A DNA stretch of 64,000 nucleotides from Streptomyces sp. NBC_01381 (GCF_026340305.1 NZ_JAPEPI010000001.1:3968001-4032000), one strand, 5' to 3'. Shown: positions 27,923 through 36,269, counted from the stretch's first letter. Translations and numbers: made by a program. Notes: a model not told the origin generated them from the letters alone.

Positions 27923-28001
27923 CGCAACGGACGAAACGGACCGCGCAACGAAGACCCGCAGGAATCGGAAGTACGCAACGATCATCCGCTGCTGCGCAAG
28001 G
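27923..28001 (+). promoter_or_regulatory. helically spaced CGCAAC array upstream of the permease
   Basis: CGCAACG at 27923, 27944 and 27974, then CGCAAGG at 27995, spaced 21, 30 and 21 nt, that is two, three and two helical turns on one face of DNA. A very similar array precedes davA. Phased multi-site arrays are typical for Lrp-type octamers, and an Lrp gene follows the permease. Confidence 0.5.
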
Positions 28002-28025
28002 TTGCTGCATTACGTGAGTGAAGCC

Positions 28026-28085
28026 TGACTCATAGAGTCATCCGCTGTACGTGGTGTGGCGGGGACCGCCTGCTCGGCGGTCCCC
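28026..28085 (+). promoter_or_regulatory. palindrome and leader hairpin upstream of the permease
   Basis: TGACTC-ATA-GAGTCA is a perfect palindrome at 28026-28040 and could be an operator. A 10-bp hairpin, GGGGACCGCC-TGCTC-GGCGGTCCCC (28061-28085), lies between it and the GTG start and may be an attenuator or a leader stabiliser. The 308-nt spacer 27842-28149 holds no gene. Confidence 0.45.
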
Positions 28086-28149
28086 ATCCATACGTGGGGT
28101 GCTGCCGCCGGTCCCGCCGCCCTGACCGGCAGCGATGAAGGAGCCATGC

Positions 28150-29619
28150 GTGCTCGACCAAGGCGCACCCCCGCAGAACCGCCCAAGCCCCCCGGGAGCC
28201 GCCGGGCTTGGCAGCCGTCTCATGCGGCGCAAGCCGGTGGAAGCCCTGGTCGCGGAGGGCGGCCAGGGTGATGGCGGCTCGCTGCGGCGCTCCCTCGGCA
28301 TGTGGCAGCTGACCATGATCAGCATCGGTGCCACGCTCGGCACCGGCATCTTCGTCGTCCTCGGCGAGAGCGTCCCCAAGGCCGGACCCGCCATCACCAT
28401 CTCCTTCGTGATCGCCGGCCTCACCGCCCTCTTCTCGGCCCTCTCGTACGCCGAGCTGGCCGGCTCCATACCGGTCGCCGGCTCCTCCTACTCGTACGCG
28501 TACGCAACGATGGGCGAACTCATCGCCTGGGTCTGCGGCTGGTGCCTGGTCCTGGAGTACGGCGTGTCCGTGGCGGCCGTGGCCGTCGGCTGGGGCGAGT
28601 ACCTCAACGAGCTGCTCGACGGCACCATCGGTGTCACCATCCCCGACGCGCTCTCCGCGGCGCCCGGCGAGGTCGACGGCGCGATCATCAACCTGCCCGG
28701 CCTGATCGTCGTGCTGCTCGCCATGGTGTTCCTGCTGGGCGGCGCCAAGGAGTCGGCGCTGGCCAACACGATCATGGTCATCGTGAAGATCGCCGCGCTC
28801 GTGCTCTTCTGCACCATCGGCTTCATGGGCTTCAAGTCCGGTAACTACTCCGACTTCATGCCGCTCGGCACGGCCGGGGTCAGCGCCGCCGCCGCGAGCC
28901 TCTTCTTCTCGTACATCGGCTTCGACGCCGCATCCACCGCCGGTGAGGAGGCGAAGAACCCGCAGCGTGACCTGCCCCGCGCGATCATGCTCTCGCTGAT
29001 CATCGTCACCGCGCTCTACGTCCTGGTCGCCGCCGTCGCCGTCGGCGCCTGGAACTGGAAGGACTTCGAGGGTTCCGAGGCCACGCTCGCCGCGATCATG
29101 AACGACGTCACCGGGCAGAGCATGTGGGGCACGATCCTCGCCGCCGGCGCGGTCATCTCCATCGCGTCCGTCGTCCTGACCGTCCTCTACGGCCAGACCC
29201 GCGTCCTGTTCGCCATGTCCCGCGACGGCCTGGTCCCCAAGGTGTTCGGCAAGGTCAGCAAGAAGACGGGCACGCCCCGCGTGAACACCGTCATCGTGTC
29301 GCTGTTCTGCGCCGCCCTCGCCTCGGTGATCCCGCTCGGCAAGCTCGTCGACGCCACCAGCATCGGTACGCTCTTCGCCTTCGGCCTGGTCAACATCGCC
29401 GTGATCGTGCTGCGCCGGACCCGCCCGGACATGCCGCGCACCTTCCGCGTGCCGCTGGGCTGGCTCTTCCCGGTCCTCGGCTTCGGCTTCTGCGCGTACA
29501 ACATGTTCAGCCTCGACTCCATCACCTGGACGGTCTTCGGTGTCTGGATGGCCGTCGGCCTCGTGTTCTACTTCCTGTACGGCATGAGCCGCTCCCGATT
29601 GGCCACAGCAGAGAAGTGA
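28150..29619 (+). CDS. APC-family amino-acid permease, probably for lysine or another cationic amino acid
   Basis: 489-residue polytopic membrane protein with about 12 helices. N-terminal MWQLTMISIGATLGTGIFVV holds the APC helix-1 GxG substrate motif, and SYAELAGSIPVAGSSYSYAY followed by GELIAWVCGW and SYIGFDAASTAGEEAKNPQR are typical of the cationic amino-acid transporter (CAT) subgroup. GTG 28150 has a GGAG ribosome site; ATG 28135 is possible. A lysine role is inferred from the Lrp regulator next to it and the shared promoter array with davAB. Confidence 0.85.
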   Translation: MLDQGAPPQNRPSPPGAAGLGSRLMRRKPVEALVAEGGQGDGGSLRRSLGMWQLTMISIGATLGTGIFVVLGESVPKAGPAITISFVIAGLTALFSALSYAELAGSIPVAGSSYSYAYATMGELIAWVCGWCLVLEYGVSVAAVAVGWGEYLNELLDGTIGVTIPDALSAAPGEVDGAIINLPGLIVVLLAMVFLLGGAKESALANTIMVIVKIAALVLFCTIGFMGFKSGNYSDFMPLGTAGVSAAAASLFFSYIGFDAASTAGEEAKNPQRDLPRAIMLSLIIVTALYVLVAAVAVGAWNWKDFEGSEATLAAIMNDVTGQSMWGTILAAGAVISIASVVLTVLYGQTRVLFAMSRDGLVPKVFGKVSKKTGTPRVNTVIVSLFCAALASVIPLGKLVDATSIGTLFAFGLVNIAVIVLRRTRPDMPRTFRVPLGWLFPVLGFGFCAYNMFSLDSITWTVFGVWMAVGLVFYFLYGMSRSRLATAEK

Positions 29620-29629
29620 TCCACCCCCA

Positions 29630-30085
29630 GTGCGACTGAACGATCTCGACGAACGCATTGTGCACGCCCTCGCCGAGGACGCCCGCCGTTCCTACGCCGA
29701 CATCGGCCAGCTGGTCGGACTCTCCGCGCCTGCCGTGAAGCGGCGCGTGGACCGGCTGCGGGCGACCGGGGCCATCACGGGGTTCACCGTGCGGGTGGAC
29801 CCCGCGGCCCTGGGGTGGGAGACCGAGGGGTTCATCGAGATCTACTGTCGCCGCAATACCTCGCCGGAGGCGATCAAGCGGGGGCTTGAGCGGTATCCGG
29901 AGATTGCGTCCGCGTCCACCGTTACCGGGGACGCGGACGCGATCGTTCAGGTTTTTGCTGCGGATATGCGGCATTTTGAGCGGGTGCTGGAGCGCATTGC
30001 GGGGGAGCCGTTTGTGGAGCGGACCCGGTCTGTGCTGGTGCTTTCGCCGTTGATGCGGCGGTTTTCGTCCGGGTCGCCTGCGTAG
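29630..30085 (+). CDS. Lrp/AsnC-family transcriptional regulator
   Basis: 151 residues. N-terminal wHTH (NDLDERIVHALAEDARRSYA, then IGQLVGLSAPAVKRRVDRL) and a C-terminal RAM ligand domain (about 70-150) with the effector-binding GDADAIVQVFA. Starts at GTG 29630, 10 nt after the permease, so it is probably cotranscribed with it. It is the natural candidate to bind the CGCAAC arrays before the permease and before davA. Confidence 0.92.
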   Translation: MRLNDLDERIVHALAEDARRSYADIGQLVGLSAPAVKRRVDRLRATGAITGFTVRVDPAALGWETEGFIEIYCRRNTSPEAIKRGLERYPEIASASTVTGDADAIVQVFAADMRHFERVLERIAGEPFVERTRSVLVLSPLMRRFSSGSPA

Positions 30086-30110
30086 TTCGCCGACTGCGGG
30101 TTGTCTTGGG

Positions 30111-30146
30111 TTGCTCGCGCAGTTCCCCGCGCCCCTGACGGGGCGC
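30111..30146 (+). terminator. recurrent Streptomyces terminator element, copy 3
   Basis: Same core as at 20481 (CGCGCAGTTCCCCGCGCCCC), loop TGAC, then GGGGCGC, 26 nt after the Lrp gene. Confidence 0.75.
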
Positions 30147-30162
30147 CCCCTGCGTTTGCTTC

Positions 30163-30702
30163 CTACGGAAGCACCTTGAAACTGCCGCTTCCCGGCCTCG
30201 TCTTCTCGAACGGGGCCGCGCTCACGCACTTGGGCATGTCGTCCGGCAGGTCGTTCGGGATGCCGACCATCGCCCAGCTGTAGCCGAAGCCGTCCTGCTT
30301 GCCCTTGTCGTGGACCGTCAGGCCGACCCGCTTGCCGACGGACTCCTTCAAGACGCCGTCCGCCTTGGTGACCACCGCCGAAACCGTGGCGACCTTTCCG
30401 CCGGTCAGCAGGCAGTCCACCCGTGCCTCGGCCGAGCCGCCCCACTTGGGGTTCTCCATGTAGTGGCTGAACTTGATCGTGCCGTGGGCCTTGCCCGGAT
30501 CGTTCTTGTCCTTCGCGTCCAGACGGGCGTCGAAGGTGAACGTGATCTCGTCGCCCTTCGGGCGGTCGATCATCGCGGTGCCGGTCAGTGCGGCCGCCTC
30601 TCGGTGCTGCGCGTCCGACGCGACGGCCGGTACCGCAACGCCGGTGGCGAGCACGACCAGGACTCCCAAGGCTGCGGCGACACGGGTACGGGTCAAGGTC
30701 AT
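30163..30702 (-). CDS. secreted protein of unknown function, paralog A
   Basis: 179 residues with a Sec signal peptide (about 1-29, LGVLVVLATGVAVPAVASDA). The mature part has a pattern shared with the neighbour at 30901: AALTGTAM, ITFTFDARLDAKDKNDP.KA.GT, the metal- or disulfide-ready C pair (VDCLLTGGKVAT and PKCVSAAP), VGLTVHDKGKQDGFGYSW and a final tail F-VLP. I do not recognise the family; the beta-rich composition and even repeats suggest a small beta-sandwich. Two cysteines probably form one disulfide. Confidence 0.8.
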   Translation of the reverse strand: MTLTRTRVAAALGVLVVLATGVAVPAVASDAQHREAAALTGTAMIDRPKGDEITFTFDARLDAKDKNDPGKAHGTIKFSHYMENPKWGGSAEARVDCLLTGGKVATVSAVVTKADGVLKESVGKRVGLTVHDKGKQDGFGYSWAMVGIPNDLPDDMPKCVSAAPFEKTRPGSGSFKVLP

Positions 30703-30708
30703 GAGGGG

Positions 30709-30762
30709 TCCTCCGTCTGCGGTGGCTTCGCCCGGTCGCTCCGGGCGGGATCAACGCTCTCG
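30709..30762 (-). promoter_or_regulatory. conserved 5' leader with hairpin, copy before paralog A
   Basis: Reading the minus strand: CGAGAGCG, GATC, a 6-bp hairpin GCCCGG-N5-CCGGGC (30730-30746), then CGCAGACGGAGGAC with the ribosome site. The whole stretch is repeated before paralog B (31529-31584). Confidence 0.6.
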
Positions 30763-30900
30763 TGCACCGGCGCCCCGCGCATCGCACGCGAGGCGGTGAT
30801 CGCCTCCGCCGCGCGGCGGGGACGCCGGCTTGTCGGGCCCTCCCCGGGGAGGAGCCGCCAGACCCCCGTCCGGGCGGCTCCTCGTCCGTGGTCGCGCCGG

Positions 30901-31524
30901 TCAGTTCGTCGGGTACGGCACCTTCCACGGCACGACCTGGAAGTCGCCGGTGCCCTGCCTGACCTTCTCGTGCGGCGCGGAGCTGGTGCACTTGGTCAGC
31001 TTCTTGGTGCCGTCGGGGCGTCCCACGGCCGCCCAGCTGTAGCCGACGCGGTCCTTCTTGCCCTGGTCGTGGACGGTGAAGCCGACGCGGCCGCCCTTGA
31101 TGTCCTTGAGGTTGGAGTCGGTGATGATGCCGGTCGCCGTGGCCACCTTGCCGCCCGTCATCAGGCAGTCGATGCGGCCCTTCGCCCAGCCGCCCTTGCC
31201 GCCCGGCTTCTCCAGGTGGACGAAGCGGAAGGTGCCGGTGGCCTTCGACGGGTCGCGGTTGTCCTTCGCCGCCAGATGCGCGTCAAAGGTGAACGTCACG
31301 TCCTCGGTGGTCTTGCGGTACATCTTCGCCGAGCCGGTGAGCGCGGCGGCCTCACGGGGCTTGGCCTGGGGCTCGGCCTGCGCCTCGGCATGTGACGCGG
31401 AGCGCGCCGAGTCGTCGCCGGAAGCGACGGCCACACCCGCCGCGCCCGCCGTCATGAGGAGCGCGGCGCCCACGGCGATGACGCGGGGGTAATTGCGGGT
31501 GCTTGGCGCGGTCGTGCGGCTCAT
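30901..31524 (-). CDS. secreted protein of unknown function, paralog B
   Basis: 207 residues, paralogous to the protein at 30163 along the mature region (REAALTGSAKM, VTFTFDAHLAAKDNRDPSKATGT, IDCLMTGGKVATATG, VGFTVHDQGKKDRVGYSWAAVG, TKCTSSAPHEKVRQGTGDF). N-terminal signal or anchor at about 14-34, then an Ala/Gln/Glu-rich linker. Two cysteines match those of paralog A. The duplication includes the leader hairpin. Transcribed in the same direction as paralog A, each with its own leader. Confidence 0.8.
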   Translation of the reverse strand: MSRTTAPSTRNYPRVIAVGAALLMTAGAAGVAVASGDDSARSASHAEAQAEPQAKPREAAALTGSAKMYRKTTEDVTFTFDAHLAAKDNRDPSKATGTFRFVHLEKPGGKGGWAKGRIDCLMTGGKVATATGIITDSNLKDIKGGRVGFTVHDQGKKDRVGYSWAAVGRPDGTKKLTKCTSSAPHEKVRQGTGDFQVVPWKVPYPTN

Positions 31525-31528
31525 GGAA

Positions 31529-31584
31529 GTCCTCCGTCTGCGAGGCCGTTCACCCGGCGTTTCCGGGTGAGATCACGCTCTCGC
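31529..31584 (-). promoter_or_regulatory. conserved 5' leader with hairpin, copy before paralog B
   Basis: Same arrangement as at 30709: CGAGAGCG, GATC, a 7-bp hairpin CACCCGG-N5-CCGGGTG (31551-31569), then CGCAGACGGAGGAC. The stem sequence differs between the copies but pairing is kept, pointing to a structured RNA. Confidence 0.6.
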
Positions 31585-31706
31585 GGAAGGGGGGTCCGGC
31601 ACGTCCGGCCACGGGCGGGACTCCGCTTCCGCCGCGCGGCGGGGGCCCGTCGCGGACCCCTGCACCCGGAGGAGGACACCCCCGATACCCGGGGCGCACG
31701 GCGCCG

Positions 31707-31804
31707 CGCAACGAATCGCCGCCCCTGGCCCGCCATGCGCAACAGATCGCGCGGCAGCCCGCAACGCTCGCGCCTTGTCCGGGCAAGGCCGCCGACCGTA
31801 CCGT
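31707..31804 (+). promoter_or_regulatory. CGCAAC array and promoter upstream of davA
   Basis: CGCAACG (31707), CGCAACA (31738), CGCAACG (31760) and GGCAAGG (31782), spaced 31, 22 and 22 nt, close to three, two and two helical turns. A promoter-like TTGTCC (31775-31780), 18-nt spacer, TACCGT (31799-31804) overlaps the last site. The order of sites (three CGCAAC, then GCAAGG) is the same as upstream of the permease. Nothing else is evident in the 324-nt spacer 31525-31848 beyond this and the paralog B leader. Confidence 0.5.
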
Positions 31805-31848
31805 CTAACGGACCCCACCGTCCCCTTCGTACGCCATGAGGATCCGCC

Positions 31849-32646
31849 ATGCCTGCGCTGCGCACCGCCCTGCTCCAGAGCTCAGGGCAGCTCGGATCCG
31901 TCGCCGAGAACCTGAAGGGGCTCGACGACGCGGCGGGCCGCGCCGCCGCCGCGGGGGCGGGGCTGCTCGTGGCGCCCGAGCTCTTTCTGACCGGCTACGC
32001 GATCGGCGACGACATCCCGCGCCTGGCCGAGCCCGCCGACGGTCCTTCGGCCGCCGCCATCGCCGAGATCGCCGTACGTCATGGTGTCGCCGTCGCCTAT
32101 GGCTACCCCGAGCGCGACGGCGAGCGGGTCTTCAATTCCGTCCAGCTGATCGGCCCCGACGGCACCCGCCTGGCGAACTACCGCAAGACCCACCTCTTCG
32201 GCTGCTTCGAGCGCGACCACTTCACCCCGGGTGAGCAGGCCGTCGTCCAGGCCGAGCTCGGCGGTCTGCGGATCGGCCTGATGATCTGCTACGACGTGGA
32301 GTTCCCGGAGAACGTCCGCGCGCACGCCCTGGCCGGCACGGACCTGCTGCTGGTGCCCACGGCCCAGATGCACCCCTTCCAGTTCGTCGCCGACTCCGTC
32401 GTGCCGGTGCGGGCCTTCGAGAACCAGATGTACGTGGCGTACGTCAACCGGGTCGGCAAGGAAGGGGAGTTCGAGTTCGTCGGGCTCTCCACGCTCGCCG
32501 GTCCCGACGGCGTCGCCCGCGCCCGCGCCGGACGGGACGAGCAGCTGGTGTTCGGCGACGCCGACCCGGAGTTCCTGGCCGCGTCGCGCGAGAACAACCC
32601 CTATCTGCGCGACCGCCGCCCGGGTCTGTACGCGTCGCTGATCTGA
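31849..32646 (+). CDS. davA: 5-aminovaleramide amidase-like carbon-nitrogen hydrolase
   Basis: 265-residue nitrilase-superfamily enzyme with the Glu-Lys-Cys triad: Glu44 in PELFLTGY, Lys113 in YRKTHLFG and Cys147 in MICYDVEFPE. It closely follows the Pseudomonas putida DavA pattern (TALLQ start, FLTGYxIG, YGYPER, NSVQLI, ERDHFTPG). Together with the next gene it should convert lysine to 5-aminovalerate: DavB oxidatively decarboxylates lysine to 5-aminovaleramide and DavA hydrolyses the amide. The 57-nt gap to davB supports an operon. No davT/davD (transaminase, semialdehyde dehydrogenase) is present in this window. Confidence 0.88.
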   Translation: MPALRTALLQSSGQLGSVAENLKGLDDAAGRAAAAGAGLLVAPELFLTGYAIGDDIPRLAEPADGPSAAAIAEIAVRHGVAVAYGYPERDGERVFNSVQLIGPDGTRLANYRKTHLFGCFERDHFTPGEQAVVQAELGGLRIGLMICYDVEFPENVRAHALAGTDLLLVPTAQMHPFQFVADSVVPVRAFENQMYVAYVNRVGKEGEFEFVGLSTLAGPDGVARARAGRDEQLVFGDADPEFLAASRENNPYLRDRRPGLYASLI

Positions 32647-32703
32647 CCCCTCCCGAGCTTCCCCTTCTTCTGTTCTGCCGTTCCCGCAAGGAGTCCGTAC
32701 CCC

Positions 32704-34413
32704 ATGACGTCCACGGTGCCCAATGCCGTCCAGCACACCGACGCGCAGCCGCCGATCACCATGTTCGGTCCCGACTTCCCCTACGCGTACGACGACTTCC
32801 TCGCGCACCCGGCGGGCCTGGGCCAGATACCGGCGACCGAGCACGGCACCGAGGTCGCCGTCATCGGCGGCGGCCTCTCCGGCATCATCGCCGCGTACGA
32901 GCTGATGAAGATGGGCCTCAAGCCCGTCGTCTACGAGGCCGACCAGATCGGCGGCCGCCTTCGCACCGTCGGCTTCGAGGGCTGCGACGACTCGCTCACC
33001 GCCGAGATGGGCGCGATGCGCTTCCCGCCGTCCTCGACGGCGCTGCAGCACTACATCGACCTGGTCGGCCTGAAGACCAAGGCGTTCCCCAACCCCCTCG
33101 CGGAGTCGACCCCTTCGACGGTCGTCGACCTCAAGGGCGAGTCCCACTACGCGACGTCCGTCGACGACCTGCCGCAGGTCTACCGCGACGTGATGAACGC
33201 CTGGAACGCCTGTCTGGAGGAGGGCGCGGACTTCTCCGACATGAACCGCGCCCTGCGCGAGCGCGACGTGCCCAAGATCCGCGAGATCTGGTCCAAGCTC
33301 GTCGAGAAGCTCGACAACCAGACCTTCTACGGCTTCCTCTGCGACTCCGAGGCCTTCAAGTCCTTCCGGCACCGCGAGATCTTCGGCCAGGTCGGCTTCG
33401 GCACCGGCGGCTGGGACACCGACTTCCCCAACTCCATCCTGGAGATCCTGCGGGTCGTCTACACCGAGGCCGACGACTACCACCGCGGCATCGTCGGCGG
33501 CAGCCAGCAGCTGCCGCTTCGCCTGTGGGAGCGCGAGCCGCAGAAGATCGTGCACTGGGATCTCGGTACGTCCCTGAAGTCGCTGCACGAGGGCGGCGAG
33601 CCCAAGCCCGCCGTGACGCGGCTCGACCGCACCGCGGGCAACCGGGTCACCGTGACGGACGCCTCCGGCGACATCCGCACGTATCCTGCGGCGATCTTCA
33701 CCGCCCAGTCCTGGATGCTGCTCTCCAAGATCGCGTGCGACGACTCGCTCTTCCCCATCGACCACTGGACGGCGATGGAGCGGACCCACTACATGGAGTC
33801 CTCCAAGCTCTTCGTCCCGGTCGACCGGCCCTTCTGGCTGGACAAGGCCGTCGACGACAGGGGAAACCCGACCGGGCGTGACGTCATGTCGATGACGCTG
33901 ACGGACCGCATGACCCGGGGCACCTACCTGCTCGACGACGGGCCGGACAAGCCCGCCGTCATCTGCCTCTCCTACACCTGGTGCGACGACAGCCTGAAGT
34001 GGCTGCCGCTGTCGGCGAACGAGCGCATGGAAGTCATGCTGAAGTCGCTCGGCGAGATCTACCCGAAGGTCGACATCAGGAAGCACATCATCGGTAACCC
34101 GGTGACGGTGTCGTGGGAGAACGAGCCCTACTTCATGGGCGCCTTCAAGGCGAACCTGCCGGGGCACTACCGCTACCAGCGGCGGCTGTTCACGCACTTC
34201 ATGCAGGATCGCCTGCCGGCGGACAAGCGGGGGATCTTCCTCGCCGGGGATGACATTTCCTGGACGGCGGGATGGGCGGAGGGCGCCGTGACGACTGCGC
34301 TGAACGCTGTGTGGGGCGTTATGAACCACTTCGGCGGGGGGACGGACTCGACCAATCCCGGGCCCGGGGATGTGTACGACGAGATTGCGCCCGTCGAGTT
34401 GCCTGAAGACTGA
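32704..34413 (+). CDS. davB: L-lysine 2-monooxygenase-like flavin amine oxidase
   Basis: 569-residue FAD enzyme with the dinucleotide motif VAVIGGGLSGIIAAYE (about 51-66), the second FAD stretch GGRLRTVGFEG and the C-terminal FAD motif IFLAGDDISWTAGWAEGAV. The sequence follows Pseudomonas DavB nearly end to end, including ITMFGPDFPYAYDDFLAHPAGLG at the N terminus (split here by residues 18-40) and NHFGGGTDSTNPGPGDVYDE near the end. It is distinct from tryptophan 2-monooxygenase in these end regions, so lysine is the best-supported substrate. A recurrent terminator follows. Confidence 0.88.
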   Translation: MTSTVPNAVQHTDAQPPITMFGPDFPYAYDDFLAHPAGLGQIPATEHGTEVAVIGGGLSGIIAAYELMKMGLKPVVYEADQIGGRLRTVGFEGCDDSLTAEMGAMRFPPSSTALQHYIDLVGLKTKAFPNPLAESTPSTVVDLKGESHYATSVDDLPQVYRDVMNAWNACLEEGADFSDMNRALRERDVPKIREIWSKLVEKLDNQTFYGFLCDSEAFKSFRHREIFGQVGFGTGGWDTDFPNSILEILRVVYTEADDYHRGIVGGSQQLPLRLWEREPQKIVHWDLGTSLKSLHEGGEPKPAVTRLDRTAGNRVTVTDASGDIRTYPAAIFTAQSWMLLSKIACDDSLFPIDHWTAMERTHYMESSKLFVPVDRPFWLDKAVDDRGNPTGRDVMSMTLTDRMTRGTYLLDDGPDKPAVICLSYTWCDDSLKWLPLSANERMEVMLKSLGEIYPKVDIRKHIIGNPVTVSWENEPYFMGAFKANLPGHYRYQRRLFTHFMQDRLPADKRGIFLAGDDISWTAGWAEGAVTTALNAVWGVMNHFGGGTDSTNPGPGDVYDEIAPVELPED

Positions 34414-34465
34414 TCGATAGCGCCGTTTTGCCTGGGGCGCGTGGGAGTGTGGCGGTCCGTTGTGG

Positions 34466-34500
34466 CTGGTCGCGCAGTTCCCCGCGCCCCTTCGGGGCGC
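34466..34500 (+). terminator. recurrent Streptomyces terminator element, copy 4
   Basis: Core CGCGCAGTTCCCCGCGCCCC, loop TTC, GGGGCGC, about 50 nt after davB and just before the stop of the convergent LLM gene. Confidence 0.75.
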
Positions 34501-34508
34501 GCCCCCCC

Positions 34509-35441
34509 TTACACCCCGGCTGCTCGCGCCGCCTCGTACACCTCTGCCGCCAAGTCCTTCAGTTCCTCGCCGTCCCTTGCGCTGCCCTGCAGTTCGATGA
34601 GGATCTCCTCCACCGCGCCCACCGCGGCGTGTGCCGCCAGGTCCTCGATGATCTGGGCGACGTTGCCCTGGAAGGGGGCGCGGCTCTCGCCCTCGTACGG
34701 CTTCGCCGTGTAGCGCGTGTTGACCCGCAGGACGCTCTGGATCGGCTCCTTGCGCCCCTGCTCGGCGGCGGCCTCCTGGACCTGCTGCCACTGTTTGGCG
34801 AGCGCGTCGGCGCCCATGCCGATCGGCATCCAGCCGTCCGCACGTGTGACGAGCCTGCGCAGTGCTCGCGGGCTGTTGGCGGGCAGCAGGATCGGGATGG
34901 GGCGGGCCGGCTTCGGACCGACCACGGCCGACGTGATGGTCGTCAGCTCGCCCTCGTACGACACCGGGTCCGGGCCCCAGACCGCATGGCAGACGTCGAT
35001 CAGCTCGTCGAGGACCTTGCCGCGCTTCTTGAAGGGGGCCATGCTCGCCGCCGCGTACTCGTCGAGCGACCAGCCCGTGCCCAGGCCCGCGACGACCCGG
35101 CCGCCGCTCGCCGCGTCCAGGCTGGCCAGGGAGCGCGCCAGCTGGAACGGCACGTGCAGCGGGGCGACCAGGACGCTGGTGCCCAGGCGGGCCCGCTCCG
35201 TGACGGCCGCGGCCAGCGTCAGGGTGATCAGCGGGTCGGGCACCGAGCGGTAGGTGTCGGGCCAGGGCAGGCCCTCTATGCCGTAGAGCCCCTGGGTGGC
35301 GGGCTCGGGGAACAGGATGCGTTCGTAGACCCACAGACTCTCGTACCCGATCTCCTCGGCGGCTCGGGCGACCGCCGGGACGTCCTGTCCCATGCTGTAC
35401 TGCCGGCCCTGCGGGAGGCTCAGTCCGAGTCGAGTGGCCAT
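34509..35441 (-). CDS. LLM-class F420-dependent oxidoreductase
   Basis: 310-residue luciferase-like TIM barrel starting RLGLSLPQG, with GYESLWVYER, GTSVLVAPLHVPFQLARSLA, SGGRVVAGLGTGW and GADGWMP-like ADGWMPIGMG; this set is typical of actinobacterial F420-dependent oxidoreductases of the TIGR03619 kind. ATG 35441 used; the in-frame start at 35471 adds ten residues. Substrate unknown. It lies alone between davB and the next minus-strand gene. Confidence 0.88.
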   Translation of the reverse strand: MATRLGLSLPQGRQYSMGQDVPAVARAAEEIGYESLWVYERILFPEPATQGLYGIEGLPWPDTYRSVPDPLITLTLAAAVTERARLGTSVLVAPLHVPFQLARSLASLDAASGGRVVAGLGTGWSLDEYAAASMAPFKKRGKVLDELIDVCHAVWGPDPVSYEGELTTITSAVVGPKPARPIPILLPANSPRALRRLVTRADGWMPIGMGADALAKQWQQVQEAAAEQGRKEPIQSVLRVNTRYTAKPYEGESRAPFQGNVAQIIEDLAAHAAVGAVEEILIELQGSARDGEELKDLAAEVYEAARAAGV

Positions 35442-35525
35442 GGTGGTGCTCCTTCGCATCAGGGGTCCCACGCGTCAACGTACGGCGATCGCAGGGGAGT
35501 TCCTCAGGAGGGAGGACTGGCCGGA

Positions 35526-36269
35526 TCAGTCCGGCAGCGGGGTGAGCAGCATGCGGCCCACGAGGCCCGCCGCACCGTCCAGGCGCGTACGCAACTCCTC
35601 GGCCACGCCCGGGAGTCCACGCAGCGCCCACAGGGCCCGCGCCGCCGCCCACGCTCCGTCCCTGGCCCGCTCCAGGCTCCAGGAGCCCACCAGATGGGTC
35701 AGGGGATCGGCGATCTGGAAGAGATCGGGGCCCGGCATCAGATCCTCGCGGATGCGCTCTTCCAGCGAGACGAGGATGTCGCCCACGCGATCGAACTCGT
35801 CCTCGACGTCCGCCGGTTCGCAGCCGAGCGTACGACAGGTGTCCACGACGGCCAGCGGCAGATCGTGCCCGATGTGCGCGTTGATGCCCGCGAGCGCGAA
35901 CTGCAGCGGACGTACACCGGGATGGCGGCGGAACTGCAGCAGGGGCCGCCAGCACGCCGGCGACCTGTGCTGGTCGGCCGCCGCGTCGACGGCCCGCAGA
36001 TAGCGCTCGGCGAACAGCACGTCCAGCGTGATCGCGGTCCCCGAGTCGGCGAACCGGCCGCTGTCCAGGTGCCGGTCGACCTCTTCGGTGACCGAGAGAT
36101 AGACCCCGTTGAAGACGCCGACCCCGTCGCCCGACGGGAGGTCCGCACCGAGCGCGCGCATCCGCGTCACCACCCCGTCAACCCCCTGTGCCGGGCCTGT
36201 GAACTCCGCAAACCGCTCCAACTGCGCCATGGTGGCAGGGTCCCAGTCATAGGCTGGCCCGAGTGTCAC
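35526..36269 (-). CDS. DUF5995-like protein of unknown function
   Basis: 247 residues from GTG 36269 (an ATG at 36230 is an alternative). All-helical composition with VVTRMRALGADLPSGDGVGVFNGVYLSVTEEV (split over two helices), LDVLFAERYLRAVDAA, WRPLLQFRRHPGVRPLQFALAGINAHIGHDL. The run of His, Asn and Asp residues near INAHIGHDLPLAVVDTC looks like a ligand or metal site. I assign it tentatively to the DUF5995 family from memory of this pattern; no function is known. Confidence 0.6.
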   Translation of the reverse strand: MTLGPAYDWDPATMAQLERFAEFTGPAQGVDGVVTRMRALGADLPSGDGVGVFNGVYLSVTEEVDRHLDSGRFADSGTAITLDVLFAERYLRAVDAAADQHRSPACWRPLLQFRRHPGVRPLQFALAGINAHIGHDLPLAVVDTCRTLGCEPADVEDEFDRVGDILVSLEERIREDLMPGPDLFQIADPLTHLVGSWSLERARDGAWAAARALWALRGLPGVAEELRTRLDGAAGLVGRMLLTPLPD

